Source of the DNA: Chloroflexota bacterium
GTDB lineage: Bacteria > Chloroflexota > Dehalococcoidia > JACQUD01
Assembly (NCBI GenBank): GCA_016210485.1
Contig: JACQUD010000014.1
Location: 1 to 52,814 of the forward strand
Direction: 5' to 3'
Length of the DNA stretch: 52,814 bases
Below are positions 28,689 through 42,800 of this stretch, one piece after another (within the stretch, counting starts at the first letter, position 1; every line of letters starts with the position of its first letter). A program made the position numbers and the translations under genes. The notes under the pieces are model-generated. The model was not told where the DNA came from, searched no databases, and saw only the letters and a program-made list of their open reading frames with translations.

Positions 28689-30333
28689 GGTAGCCTCCAA
28701 GATTGCCGCCGGCGAGGTGGTAGAGCGCCCGGCCTCGGCGGTCAAGGAGCTAATTGAGAATGCCCTGGACGCCGGGGCCACCCGCATCGCCGTGGAGGCG
28801 GAGGGTGGCGGCGTCCGCCTCATCCGGGTCTTGGACAACGGCAGTGGAATGTCACCTGAGGAGGCTTCATTAGCCTTCCAGCGTTTCGCCACCTCTAAGG
28901 TCGCCTCGGCCCAGGACCTGGAAGCCATCGCCACCCTGGGCTTCCGCGGCGAGGCCCTGCCCTCCATCGCCGCCGTGGCCGAGGTTACTATGCTGACCCG
29001 GCCCGCCGAGCGTCTAGCGGGGACGTTCCTCAGGCTCAAAGGGGGCCAGATAGTGGAGGAGGGGCAGCGAGGCTGCCCGGCGGGCACCACGGTGACGGTT
29101 CGAGGCCTCTTCTCTGATGTCCCGGCCCGCCTTAAATTCCTCAAGTCCGAGGCCACCGAGGCCAGTCACATCTCCCATCTGATGGCAGTGTTCGCCCTGG
29201 CCTATCCCGAAGTCCGTTTCACATTGACCCTGGATGGGCGCTCAGTATTCCAGTCGGCGGGCTCGGGGAGGCTGGAGGATGTTCTGGTCAAGGTCTTCGG
29301 CCTGGAGATGGGCGGGGCTATGCTTCGGGTTAACTCGGGCCAGAATACCTCAATCCAGGTCTGGGGCTTCGCCACGGCACCCTCAGTGAGCCGGGCACGG
29401 CGGGAGACCTACTTCTTCGTCAACCGACGCTGGGTGCAAAGCCGGGCACTCTCCTTCGCCGTGGAGGAGGCCTACTCCGGCCTCATCATGGCCGGGCGGC
29501 ACCCCCTGGCGGTCTTTCACATCTCCCTGCCCTTCGGCGAAGTGGACGTCAACGTCCACCCCACTAAAGCTGAAGTGCGCTTCCGGGACGAGCGGACCGT
29601 CTTCGCCGCCGTCCAGAGGTCGGTGAGGTCGGCCCTGGTGGAGATGGCCCCAGTGCCGTCGGTGCGCCTCCAGCCTGCCGTAGCTTCCGCTGCTCCACAG
29701 ACCACCCCGTTGAAGCTGGACATACCTTTTTCACCGCCCCAGGTAGCCCGCCCTACCCCTACTTCCCCCTCCAATATCCTTCGGGTCTTAGGCCAAGTGG
29801 CCGGGACTTACATTATCGCCGAGGGGGAGGACGGCGTTTTCCTCATAGACCAGCATACCGCCCACGAGACCGTCCTCCTTCGCCGCCTCCAGGGGAGAGC
29901 CGGCGAGGCCGAGGTACAGGGGCTTCTGGAGCCGGTGACCCTGGAGCTGAGCCCGCGCCAAGAGGAGGCACTGAAGGAGCGAGGGGATGCCCTGACCGAG
30001 CAGGGCTTTCAGGTGGAGCCTTTCGGGGAGGGAGCCTATCTTCTGCGAGGGGTGCCGGCGCTCCTCAAGAGCCAGGCCCCTGCCGAGGCCCTCAAAGCCG
30101 TCCTGGATGACCTAGCCGAGCTGGGGAAGACAGACGATAGAGGAGAGGCGGTGGCCATCTCCATCGCCTGCCACGGGGCGGTGAGGGCGGGGCAATCTTT
30201 GACCTATGAGGAGATGCGGGAACTGGTGCGCTCCCTGGAGGCCCTGGAGCTGCCCAAGACGTGCCCGCACGGGCGGCCCATAATGCTTCACCTGAGCGCA
30301 GCGCAACTGGAGCGGGAGTTTGGAAGGAGATGA
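28663..30333 (+). CDS. mutL: DNA mismatch repair protein MutL
   Basis: [40 protein letters not shown]...[17 protein letters not shown]... C-terminal [11 protein letters not shown]. Confidence 0.96.
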   Translation: [556 protein letters not shown]

Positions 30334-30505
30334 AGCCCGACTTCCTCTATGGTTCAACTTCTGCCTGGCACGCGCCACTGTGGCGTTGGGTTTGTGCTGA
30401 CACCCTTTGGGACACTATAATATCTTAGATTGCCCTGGAAAGTTCGGGGGCGGTGGAGTCTGAGGCCTATCAGGTGCCTCGCCGCAGCCGTAGGGACTGT
30501 TCAGT

Positions 30506-31453
30506 ATGAGCGACTATGTAATCGAGACTGACGGGCTGACCAAACGCTTCGGGGAAGTGCTGGCGGTGGACTGCCTCTCCCTGAGAGTGCCTCGGGGCCA
30601 GGTGTTTGGGCTGCTGGGCCCCAATGGCTCCGGAAAGTCCACCACAATAGGTATGCTCCTGGGATTAGTCGCGCCCAGCTCCGGCACCTTTCGCCTGATG
30701 GGCACAGAGATGCCAGGGCCTCATCAAAAAGCTCTTCACCGCATAGGAGCGATTGTAGAATCTCCGGCCTTCTATCCCTATCTGTCTGGGCGGGCCAATC
30801 TAGCTTACTTTCAGGGCCTCAGCCGCCGGGGCAGTCCAGAGGATGTGGACCAACTGCTGGAAAAGGTTGGACTGGCCCAGCGTGCCCACAGCAAGTTCAG
30901 CACCTACTCCATGGGCATGAAGCAGCGCCTGGGCATCGCCTACGCCCTCATGGGCGACCCCGAGCTGATTATCCTGGACGAGCCCACCAACGGGCTGGAT
31001 CCGGCAGGCATGGCAGAGGTGAGGGATCTCATCCGAGGGCTGGGCCGGGACAGGCATACGGTGCTCCTAGCCAGCCACCTTCTCCACGAGGTGGAGCTGG
31101 TGTGCGATAGCGTGGCAATCCTATCTCGCGGGCGGCTTCTGGCGCAAGGCAGCGTCCAGGGAATCCTCCACCAGCAAGGCGCAGTCCGGCTAAAGACCAC
31201 TGATAACCCTCGCGCGGAGCCTATCTTAGCCTCTGCAAAATGGATAACAGCGGTGATTCCGGAGAACGGATACCTGCGGGCGACGGTGACCCCCGAGCGC
31301 TCCGGCGACATAACAAAAGTCCTGGCCGATCAAGGTGTCTATGTCACGGAGATGTCGCCGGTCCAGATGTCTCTGGAGAGCTACTTCCTGGAGGTGACCG
31401 GGGCGGATGCGCTGCTCCTTCCCAAGGAGGCGTCGCCATCGTTGTCCAAGTAA
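30506..31453 (+). CDS. ABC transporter ATP-binding protein
   Basis: IETDGLTKRFGEVLAVDCLSLRVPRGQVFGLLGPNGSGKSTTIGMLLGLV...YSMGMKQRLGIAYALMGDPELIILDEPTNGLDPAGM. Confidence 0.94.
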   Translation: MSDYVIETDGLTKRFGEVLAVDCLSLRVPRGQVFGLLGPNGSGKSTTIGMLLGLVAPSSGTFRLMGTEMPGPHQKALHRIGAIVESPAFYPYLSGRANLAYFQGLSRRGSPEDVDQLLEKVGLAQRAHSKFSTYSMGMKQRLGIAYALMGDPELIILDEPTNGLDPAGMAEVRDLIRGLGRDRHTVLLASHLLHEVELVCDSVAILSRGRLLAQGSVQGILHQQGAVRLKTTDNPRAEPILASAKWITAVIPENGYLRATVTPERSGDITKVLADQGVYVTEMSPVQMSLESYFLEVTGADALLLPKEASPSLSK

Positions 31454-32466
31454 CCCATCTGGTGCGCTGGGAGTGGTTCAAGCTCCGGCGGCGGTGGATG
31501 CCGTGGATCCTTCTAGCCATTCTCCTGCTGTTCACTCAGCTCTTCCTGTGGTCGAGCTTCGGCTCTTACTTGAACGATAAGAACACTGGAGGTGCTTCCC
31601 TGGCCGGGATAGCCGGGATACCATTGACCCCACGGCAGATTGAATCAGCATGCGCCGACATCCAGGCAGGACGGCCCCCCACACTGCCGCCGATCGTCAA
31701 TGTCGAAACCTTACGGATCGCATGCACGCAAGTCGAGGCGCAACTGCAACAGATCTTCAGGGAGCGGTACAACGCGGTGACCCTTCCCGGCAGCCTCACA
31801 GGAATCATCCCCGTAGCCCAGAATATCGGCCTAATCCTCATCGCTATCCTCACCGCATCCACCCTGGGCTCGGAGCATGCCTGGGGCACGGTTCGCTCCA
31901 TCCTGGCCCGGGGCACGGGGCGTCGTCAGTATTTGGCAGCTAAACTGGCATTGATGGTTATGGCCGGCATCGTGGCTATGACCCTTGTAATCGTGGGCAT
32001 CGTCCTGAGCAGCCTGGTCATAGGCTCCTTGTTGGGAGAGCCCCCGTTAGGAGCAGCCTCCTCAAGCTGGACGGATGCGGCGATTAGCCTGGGCAAGAGC
32101 TGGCTCGCCTTGATGCCCTTTATTGCCCTGGCTGCCTTCATCACGGTGATAACCAGGTCCTCAGCGGCAGGCATAGCCCTTTCCCTGGGTTATAACTTCC
32201 TGGAGGGCATCACCACCGCCATCATGATCAACCTCTTCCGCTGGTTTCAGACGGTGGCCGACTACCTTCTGGGGCGGAACATAACCGCCTGGATGATAAG
32301 TGGCCAGACCGACCTCCATAGGGCGGGCGGACTGGGTGGGCTGGTGGGCACCTTTCCCGGCGAGCTTCATGCCATCCTGGTGTTGATGGTGTATATCCTG
32401 GCGCTGGGGGGCCTGGCCCTCTGGGTTTTCCAGCGGCGAGATATCCCCGCCTCAGGTGGCGGCTAG
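31438..32466 (+). CDS. ABC-2 type permease
   Basis: VVQVTHLVRWEWFKLRRRWMPWILLAILLLFTQLFLWSSF...; start uncertain: AAGGAGG then ATC at 31438, nearest in-frame canonical start GTG 31462. Confidence 0.82.
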   Translation: MVVQVTHLVRWEWFKLRRRWMPWILLAILLLFTQLFLWSSFGSYLNDKNTGGASLAGIAGIPLTPRQIESACADIQAGRPPTLPPIVNVETLRIACTQVEAQLQQIFRERYNAVTLPGSLTGIIPVAQNIGLILIAILTASTLGSEHAWGTVRSILARGTGRRQYLAAKLALMVMAGIVAMTLVIVGIVLSSLVIGSLLGEPPLGAASSSWTDAAISLGKSWLALMPFIALAAFITVITRSSAAGIALSLGYNFLEGITTAIMINLFRWFQTVADYLLGRNITAWMISGQTDLHRAGGLGGLVGTFPGELHAILVLMVYILALGGLALWVFQRRDIPASGGG

Positions 32467-32586
32467 GTCCCGGTGGGGTGCCCTTGGCCGTTCAGAGATA
32501 GCGGGAGGAACAGGCTCAGTTTTAGCCTTGCTTCCCCAAAGGCCACTGTGCTAACATAGCGCAGACTTTCATTATCAGAGGTGCCT

Positions 32587-33831
32587 ATGGCTAGCAATGC
32601 CCTAGAATCTACTCTCCATCAGCTCGATAAAGTGTCCGACCGCCTGGGGCTGGACGACGGGCTGCGGGCTGTGCTCCGCTCCTGCAAGAGGGAGTTCACC
32701 ACCAGTTTCCCAGTGCGCCGGGACGATGGCCGCATTCAGGTCTTCACCGGCTACCGGGTGCAGCATAGCTTGGCCCGAGGGCCAGCCAAGGGCGGCATCC
32801 GCTACCATCCCCAGGTGGACTTAGATGAGGTGAAGGCCCTGGCCATGCTCATGACCTGGAAGTGCGCCGTGGTAAACATTCCCTACGGCGGCGCCAAGGG
32901 TGGCGTAGCCTGTGACCCCAAAACCCTGTCCCACGCTGAGCTGGAGCGCCTCACCCGTCGCTTCGCCACAGAGATCTCTATCCTCATAGGGCCCGACAGG
33001 GATATACCTGCCCCCGATATGGGCACCGACGAGCAGGTGATGGCCTGGATCATGGATACCTATAGCATGCATCAGGGATACTCCGTGCCTGGGGTAGTCA
33101 CCGGCAAACCTGTGAACATCGGAGGCACGGCGGGCCGTCGGGAAGCCACGGGACGGGGCTGCCTGGTCGTGGCCCAGGAGGCAGCCCACCACAAAGGGCT
33201 ATCGCTTCAGGGGGCTAGCGTCGTCGTCCAGGGCTTTGGCAATGTAGGGGCGGTAGCTGCTCGGCTCATGGCCGAGGCCGGTTGCCGGGTCATAGCGGTG
33301 AGCGACTCCCAGGGAGGCGTATTCTCTCCCCATGGCTTGGACTTGGTGGCCTTGAGCAAGCATAAGCGCGAGGCGGGCACGATGATCGGCTTTTCCGGTG
33401 GCGACGCCATAACTAACAGTCAGCTCCTAGAGCTGCCCTGCGATATCCTGATCCCGGCGGCTATAGAAGAGCAGATAACTGTCCGCAATGCGCGCCACGT
33501 TCGCGCCCGCATTATAGTAGAGGGCGCCAACGGCCCTACCCAGGCCGAGGCCGACCCTATTCTGAAGGATAAGGGTGTGTTGGTAGTTCCCGATATCCTG
33601 GCCAACGCTGGGGGCGTCATGGTCTCTTACTTCGAGTGGGTGCAAGATACCCAGTCCCTTTTCTGGGAAGAGGCGGAGGTCAACCGACGGATGGAAATGG
33701 CTATGACGCGGGCCTTCGACGAGGTCTTTGAGATGGGGGAAAGGGAGAAGATGGACCTCCGTAGCGCCGCTTATATGTTGGGGGTGAGGCGGGTGGCCGA
33801 TGCCATCGCCACCCGCGGCATCTATCCCTAG
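32587..33831 (+). CDS. gdhA: Glu/Leu/Phe/Val dehydrogenase (glutamate dehydrogenase)
   Basis: RDDGRIQVFTGYRVQHSLARGPAKGGIRYHPQVDLDEVKALAMLMTWKCAVVNIPYGGAKGGVACDP...QGFGNVGAVAARLM. Confidence 0.94.
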   Translation: MASNALESTLHQLDKVSDRLGLDDGLRAVLRSCKREFTTSFPVRRDDGRIQVFTGYRVQHSLARGPAKGGIRYHPQVDLDEVKALAMLMTWKCAVVNIPYGGAKGGVACDPKTLSHAELERLTRRFATEISILIGPDRDIPAPDMGTDEQVMAWIMDTYSMHQGYSVPGVVTGKPVNIGGTAGRREATGRGCLVVAQEAAHHKGLSLQGASVVVQGFGNVGAVAARLMAEAGCRVIAVSDSQGGVFSPHGLDLVALSKHKREAGTMIGFSGGDAITNSQLLELPCDILIPAAIEEQITVRNARHVRARIIVEGANGPTQAEADPILKDKGVLVVPDILANAGGVMVSYFEWVQDTQSLFWEEAEVNRRMEMAMTRAFDEVFEMGEREKMDLRSAAYMLGVRRVADAIATRGIYP

Positions 33832-33988
33832 AAAATTTGAGCGCCATGATGCCCCTGTTGAGCGATGGATAAGCCCCTAATAGAGCCCTCTGGGCCTATT
33901 GACAACGGGGCTTTCCCTTGTCAAAATCATTACATAAAGTTGGTCTTATTCCTTCATTTTGCTCCGTTTCCAAGGAGGGTCGTCTGAC

Positions 33989-34894
33989 TTGAAGGCAGAG
34001 GTCGAAAACTTTCTGAGCCACCTCTCGGCAGAGAGGAGCCTTTCCCCCAACACCATCTCAGCCTACAAGAATGACCTGTCACAGCTTGAGGAGTTCGTAG
34101 CCCAGTCCTCGACCCGATTGGGCCTTTCTACCTCCTGGAGCGCGCTGGATAAGTCCATGCTCACCACATACCTGGTCAGCCTCAAGGAGAAAGAATACGC
34201 CCCAGCCACAGTGGCGCGCAAGGTGGCGGCGGCCCGGTCCTTCTTCCGTTTTCTAATGAGTGAGGGGATGTTGGCCAAGGACCCCACCCAGGATATTGCT
34301 TCGCCCAAGGTGGGCAAATCCCTTCCCCGTCCCATCTCTGTGTCGGAAGTGGAGGCCCTGCTCCATCAGCCTGTGGGCACATCGCCCGAGGCCCGGCGAG
34401 ACCGTGCCATGCTGGAGCTGATGTATGCCTCGGGCATGAGGGTCTCCGAACTGGTATCCCTGGATATGGGGGATGTCAATCTCAACGAGGGGCAGGTGCG
34501 TTGTTTCGGTAAAGGGGCCAAGGAGAGAATAATCCCTGTCCATCCCACGGCGGCCCAAGCCGTAGCCGAATACCTGAATGAGGCGCGCCCTCGATTGGCC
34601 CGGGATTCTTCAGAGAAGGGCCTCTTCCTGAATCGGAGGGGGGCTCGGCTAACCCGCCAGGGCTTCTGGCTCATCCTCAAGACCTGCGCCAAGGAGGCCG
34701 GGATACGGTCTGACATAACCCCCCATACCCTGCGCCACAGCATCGCTACCCATCTGCTCCACTCCGGAAAGATGAACCTCAGGCAGCTTCAGGAGTTCCT
34801 GGGCCACGCCAATATCGCCACCACCCAGGTCTATACCCACCTCACCAGCGAGCACTTGCGCCGCGTCTACGACCAGTCCCACCCCAGGGCTTAG
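33989..34894 (+). CDS. Tyrosine recombinase XerC/XerD
   Basis: EVENFLSHLSAERSLSPNTISAYKNDLSQL...LMYASGMRVSELVSLDMGDVNL...TPHTLRHSIATHLLHSGKMNLRQLQEFLGHANIATTQVYTHL; TTG 33989 behind AAGGAGGG preferred. Confidence 0.93.
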   Translation: MKAEVENFLSHLSAERSLSPNTISAYKNDLSQLEEFVAQSSTRLGLSTSWSALDKSMLTTYLVSLKEKEYAPATVARKVAAARSFFRFLMSEGMLAKDPTQDIASPKVGKSLPRPISVSEVEALLHQPVGTSPEARRDRAMLELMYASGMRVSELVSLDMGDVNLNEGQVRCFGKGAKERIIPVHPTAAQAVAEYLNEARPRLARDSSEKGLFLNRRGARLTRQGFWLILKTCAKEAGIRSDITPHTLRHSIATHLLHSGKMNLRQLQEFLGHANIATTQVYTHLTSEHLRRVYDQSHPRA

Positions 34895-34909
34895 CTACCA
34901 GTCGCCATC

Positions 34910-34940
34910 AGCGGAGAGCCAAGGCTCTCCGCTTTTTCTT
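34910..34940 (+). terminator. Intrinsic terminator after the xer gene
   Basis: AGCGGAGAGCC-AA-GGCTCTCCGCT, 11-bp perfect stem, followed by TTTTTCTT. Confidence 0.9.
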
Positions 34941-34995
34941 GCCCCTAGGGCGAGCCCGATGCTATAATCCTGTCGGATTCTTTGTAGGGGGACCT

Positions 34996-36775
<1,780 letters not shown>

Positions 36776-36779
36776 GATT

Positions 36780-37235
36780 ATGTGCTATTTCGCCTATGGC
36801 ACTAACATGGCACCCAGGGAGGTCAAAAGATGGGGCCTGGCCCTAGGGCAAGGGGTGCCGGCCCGGCTGGAGGGATACCGGCTGGACTTCACCCACTATT
36901 CCTGCCCCTGGCAGAGTGGCGCCGGGGACATCGTCCCTGACCCAGCCTCCTCCGTATGGGGCGTCCTCTATCCAGGAGTGGGCGAGGAGGTGATGAGGCG
37001 GCTGGATGAAATGGCGGTTGCTCCCGAGGTTTACAGCCGGATCGGCGTTACTGTTACCTTGAAGGATGGCTCCAGGAAAAAGGCCGTGGCCTACGAAGCT
37101 ACAAAGAAGGAGGGCCCCTTCGAGCCAACTCGGAAATATCTCGGCCTTTACCTGGAAGGGGCTCGACACTACGGGCTGCCGGAGGAGTGGATAGCGTTTC
37201 TGAAAGATATCCCAGCGCAGGAAACGAGGGTATGA
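36780..37235 (+). CDS. Gamma-glutamylcyclotransferase-like protein
   Basis: MCYFAYGTNMAPREVKRWGLALGQGVPARLEGYRLDFTHYS...WGVLYPGVGEEVMRRLDEMA. Confidence 0.85.
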   Translation: MCYFAYGTNMAPREVKRWGLALGQGVPARLEGYRLDFTHYSCPWQSGAGDIVPDPASSVWGVLYPGVGEEVMRRLDEMAVAPEVYSRIGVTVTLKDGSRKKAVAYEATKKEGPFEPTRKYLGLYLEGARHYGLPEEWIAFLKDIPAQETRV

Positions 37236-37287
37236 TATGCCTGGAGCAGATAAAACGTTCACGCCAGCCTGGTAAGGTGTCTCGGCG

Positions 37288-39122
<1,835 letters not shown>

Positions 39123-39135
39123 GGGCGATGTTCCC

Positions 39136-39579
39136 GTGTCCACCGTCAGGCCCAAGGTCTATCGGTATCGCACCTCGGTGAGGTGGGAGGGGGAGAGGAA
39201 AGGCACCCTCTCCTGCACCGATAAAGTTGACATAAAATTCGCCACTCCCCCCGAGTTTCAGGGCCACCCCGGCCTCTGGTCCCCCGAGGACCTCTACGTG
39301 GCGGCGGCCAATACCTGCTTTCTCTCCACCTTCATCACCTTCGCCCAGCGCTTGGGGGTGCGCTTCCTGGCCTACGAGAGCGGCTCCGAGGGGGTGCTCA
39401 CCACCTCCGAGGGAAAGTTCAAGTTCACGGAGATAACCCTCACCCCCAGGGTGACGGTAGCCGACGAAGGCGATGTAGAGAAGGCCCGCCAAGCGCTGGC
39501 CCAGGCCCATGAGCACTGCCTGGTGGCCAACTCCATGGGGAACCGAGTCATAGTTCAGGGCGAGGTGGTCTCCAGATAA
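39136..39579 (+). CDS. OsmC family protein
   Basis: KFATPPEFQGHPGLWSPEDLYVAAANTCFLSTFITFAQRLGVRFLAYESGSEG...HEHCLVANSM; GTG start. Confidence 0.88.
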   Translation: MSTVRPKVYRYRTSVRWEGERKGTLSCTDKVDIKFATPPEFQGHPGLWSPEDLYVAAANTCFLSTFITFAQRLGVRFLAYESGSEGVLTTSEGKFKFTEITLTPRVTVADEGDVEKARQALAQAHEHCLVANSMGNRVIVQGEVVSR

Positions 39580-39791
39580 GGCAGTGTCTCAAACATAGAC
39601 CTCAGTCCACGCGGTTGTTTAGCGACGTCCCTCTTTTCCCACCCACCCTCCCAAGATGCCGTTCGGATGATCTCACGACCGAAGTCTTCGCGGGCAAAGC
39701 CCCCGAACCGCCAAGGGTCATGGGAACGCAGTTACCATGAGTGGGAGGGCAGGAAGAGAAAAAGGTTTCCAAACAATCTTAGTCCTCCTAG

Positions 39792-39821
39792 TTCGCAGGT
39801 TCTCACTCTATTTGCTACAAT
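39792..39821 (+). promoter_or_regulatory. Candidate promoter directly abutting the GT39-DUF2298 GTG start
   Basis: TTCGCA (39792-39797), 18-nt spacer, TACAAT (39816-39821); start codon at 39828. Confidence 0.5.
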
Positions 39822-39827
39822 AGCTTC

Positions 39828-42800
39828 GTGCCAGCTCCAGGGATATCTCTATCTCGGCCTATAGTCCGGCTCTGGGAGAGGTTTCGGAAAAAACCGGTGC
39901 CGTGGGCCTTGGCGGCGCTCTTGCTGGTGGCCCTGGGGCTGCGACTTTACGGGATCGACTGGGACCGGGGACTCCCCTTCAGCCCCCACCCCGACGAACG
40001 CCACATCAGCTATGTCCTGACGAATCCACCTCCCCAGGGCATGGGTGGCCCCTGGTCATGGGGCAAGCTGCTGGACGTCCAGGCCAGCCCCTTGAATCCC
40101 CATAACTTCAACTACGGCTCCCTGCCTATCTATCTCACCAAGCTTTTCTACTCAGCTCTGTCCCAAGTAAAGGAAAGCCAGGTATGGCGTGACCTGCCCC
40201 TGGTAGGCCGGGGCCTGGCCGCCCTGTTCGATGTGGGGACGGTCCTTCTGCTATATCTACTCGCCACCCGCCTCTACGGTCGCCGCGCCGGCCTCCTGGC
40301 CGCGGCCTTCGTTGCCTTCGCCGTCATCCACATCCAGAACAGCCACTATGCCACGGTGGATACCACCCTGGCATTCTTCATCGTCCTGACGCTGTATTTC
40401 TGTATCCGAGTAGCAGGGGGGCAGAGGGGGTGGAGCCGGGTGGGGGTGGGGGCAGCCCTGGGCCTAGCCCTGGCTACCAAGGTGAGCGCCCTGCCCCTCC
40501 TCCTGCCCGTGGCCCTGGCATGCTACATGGGGGCTTTCCCTGGCGATAAGCAGCCTCTTCGCTTGCCCAAGGCGGCTGAGCTGAAGAAGGCGCTCCTGAG
40601 CCTCGGGCTGGCCCTGGCGGTGGCCGGGGCCGTCAACTTCCTGGCCCAGCCCTTCGCCTATTTGGACTGGAGGACCCTGCGGCAGAACCTGGGCAATGAG
40701 TCGGCTGTCATGCGGGGCACCCTGGATGTGCCCTACACGAGGCAGTTCATAGACACCCCCGCTTATCTCTATCCCCTGCAACAGTTGACAGTCTGGGGGC
40801 TGGGCCTGCCCCTGGGGATTGCCCTCTGGGCAGGCCTGGCCTACACGGTGACTCGGATACGGCAATGGAAGAAGGGCGACCTTCTGCTTCTCTCCTGGAC
40901 GCTGCCCTTCTTTCTCATCGTCGGCTCCTTTCACGCCAAGTGGCTCCGCAACTACATACCCCTGACTCCAGTCCTGGCCGTCATGGCGGGGGGCATGTTC
41001 TCCTCCTGGTTTGGGTGGGCTGGCCAGAGACATCGCTGGGCCATAAAGGTAGTCATCGGCGCAGTATTGACCAGCGCCGTTCTCTACTCCCTGGCCTTCC
41101 TCCACATCTACTCCCAGCCCCATCCCTCCCTGCGGGCCTCCCAGTGGCTGGAGCAAAACGCATCCCGGGGTAGCCTCCTGCTCAAAGAGAGCGTCTGGGA
41201 TGAAGCCCTCCCTTTCCTCGATGGATACCGCTGGGGCAACCTGGAGCTCTACGACGAGGATACCCCGGCCAAGACAGAGCGCATAGCCAATCTCCTTTCC
41301 CAGGCCAATTACCTGGTCATCTGGAGCAACCGCCTCTACGGGACCATACCCCGCCTCCCGGAACGATACCCCACGACCGCCCGCTACTATAGCCTCCTCT
41401 TCTCTGAAGACCTGGGCTACCGCCTGGCCTACTCGGCGTCCTCTTATCCTAGCCTTTTGGGCATCACCCTGATGGACGATACCTTTCGTCGTCCCGGCCT
41501 GCCCCACCCCGAGGGGCTGAGGCCCCCCGGAGGCCTGGTCATCAACGGCGGCTACGCCGATGAGAGCTACTCTGTCTATACCCATCCCAAGGTCATGATT
41601 TTCCACAACGAAGGACACTACTCCTCTCAGGAGCTGGAGGGGCTTTTGGCTGGGGCAGCGCCCTCGACCATGAGGGGGCTTCTCAGCCCGGAGGATGCTG
41701 CGACCAATCGGAAGGGGGGCACCTGGGCCGAAATTTTCTCGCCACGAAGCTGGAGCAACCGATTTCTTGTTCTGGCCTGGCTTCTCCTGGTGGAGGCTAT
41801 ATTCTTGACTGCCCTGCCTCTAGCCCTGGCCCTGTTCCGCCCCCTGGCCGACCGGGGCTACCTCCTGGCCAAGGCTCTGGGCATCCTGCTGGTGGGCTAT
41901 CTCGCCTGGCTGGCCGCAAGCCTCCATGTCCTCCCCTTCTCCCGGGGTTCCATATTTCTGGCTCTTTTGGCGGTGGCCCTGATCTCAGGTTATGTGCTGA
42001 TGCAGGACCGCACTGAGCTGATCTCCTTCGTTAAAAGTCGATGGAGGCTCCTTCTCCTGGAGGAGGTCCTGTTCCTGGGAGCCTTCGCCCTCTTCTTGGG
42101 GCTGAGGATGTGGAACCCCGACCTGTGGCACCCCTTCCGAGGCGGAGAGAAGCCTATGGACTTCGCCTACCTCAATGCCATCATCAAGTCCAGCTACATG
42201 CCCCCCTACGACCCCTGGTTCGCCGAAGGCTTCATTAATTATTACTATTTCGGGCATTTTCTTCTGGCCGTCCTCATAAAGGCTACCGGCATACTGCCCG
42301 AGGTGGCCTTCAACCTAGCGGTGCCCCTCCTCTTCGCCCTGACCGTGACCGGGGCCTTCTCCCTGGCCTTCAACCTGGTCCGGGCCAAAGGAGGCAAGAT
42401 GTCCTCCGCATTCCTAACGGGGGGTGCCGGTGTCCTTTTCGTGGCCTTGCTGGGGAACCTGGACGGCGCTGTCCAGCTCCTTCAGGGCCTGGGGAAAGTG
42501 CTCCAGGGGTTGCCTTTCCCTCCCTTCGATTACTGGCGCAGCAGCCGCATGATAGTCTCGGGCATCGGCCCTAACTCGGGGTTTGAGATCACCGAGTTCC
42601 CCTTCTTCACCGCCCTCTTCGCCGACCTCCATGCCCATTTCATCGCCCTTCCCTTCACCCTTCTGGCCCTGGGCCTGGCACTGGCCCTCATCCTAAGAAA
42701 GCCCTCCGTGCCTGGGCTAGGTGGTTGGAGGGAACGCCTGGAGCGGAATCATCTGCTCCTTCTTTTTGTGGCTGCCCTCGTTCTGGGCGGGTTGCGCGCT

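Noticed and set aside
40464-41618. 384-aa minus-strand ORF
   Set aside because: Antisense to the well-supported GT39-DUF2298 fusion; no recognisable domain.
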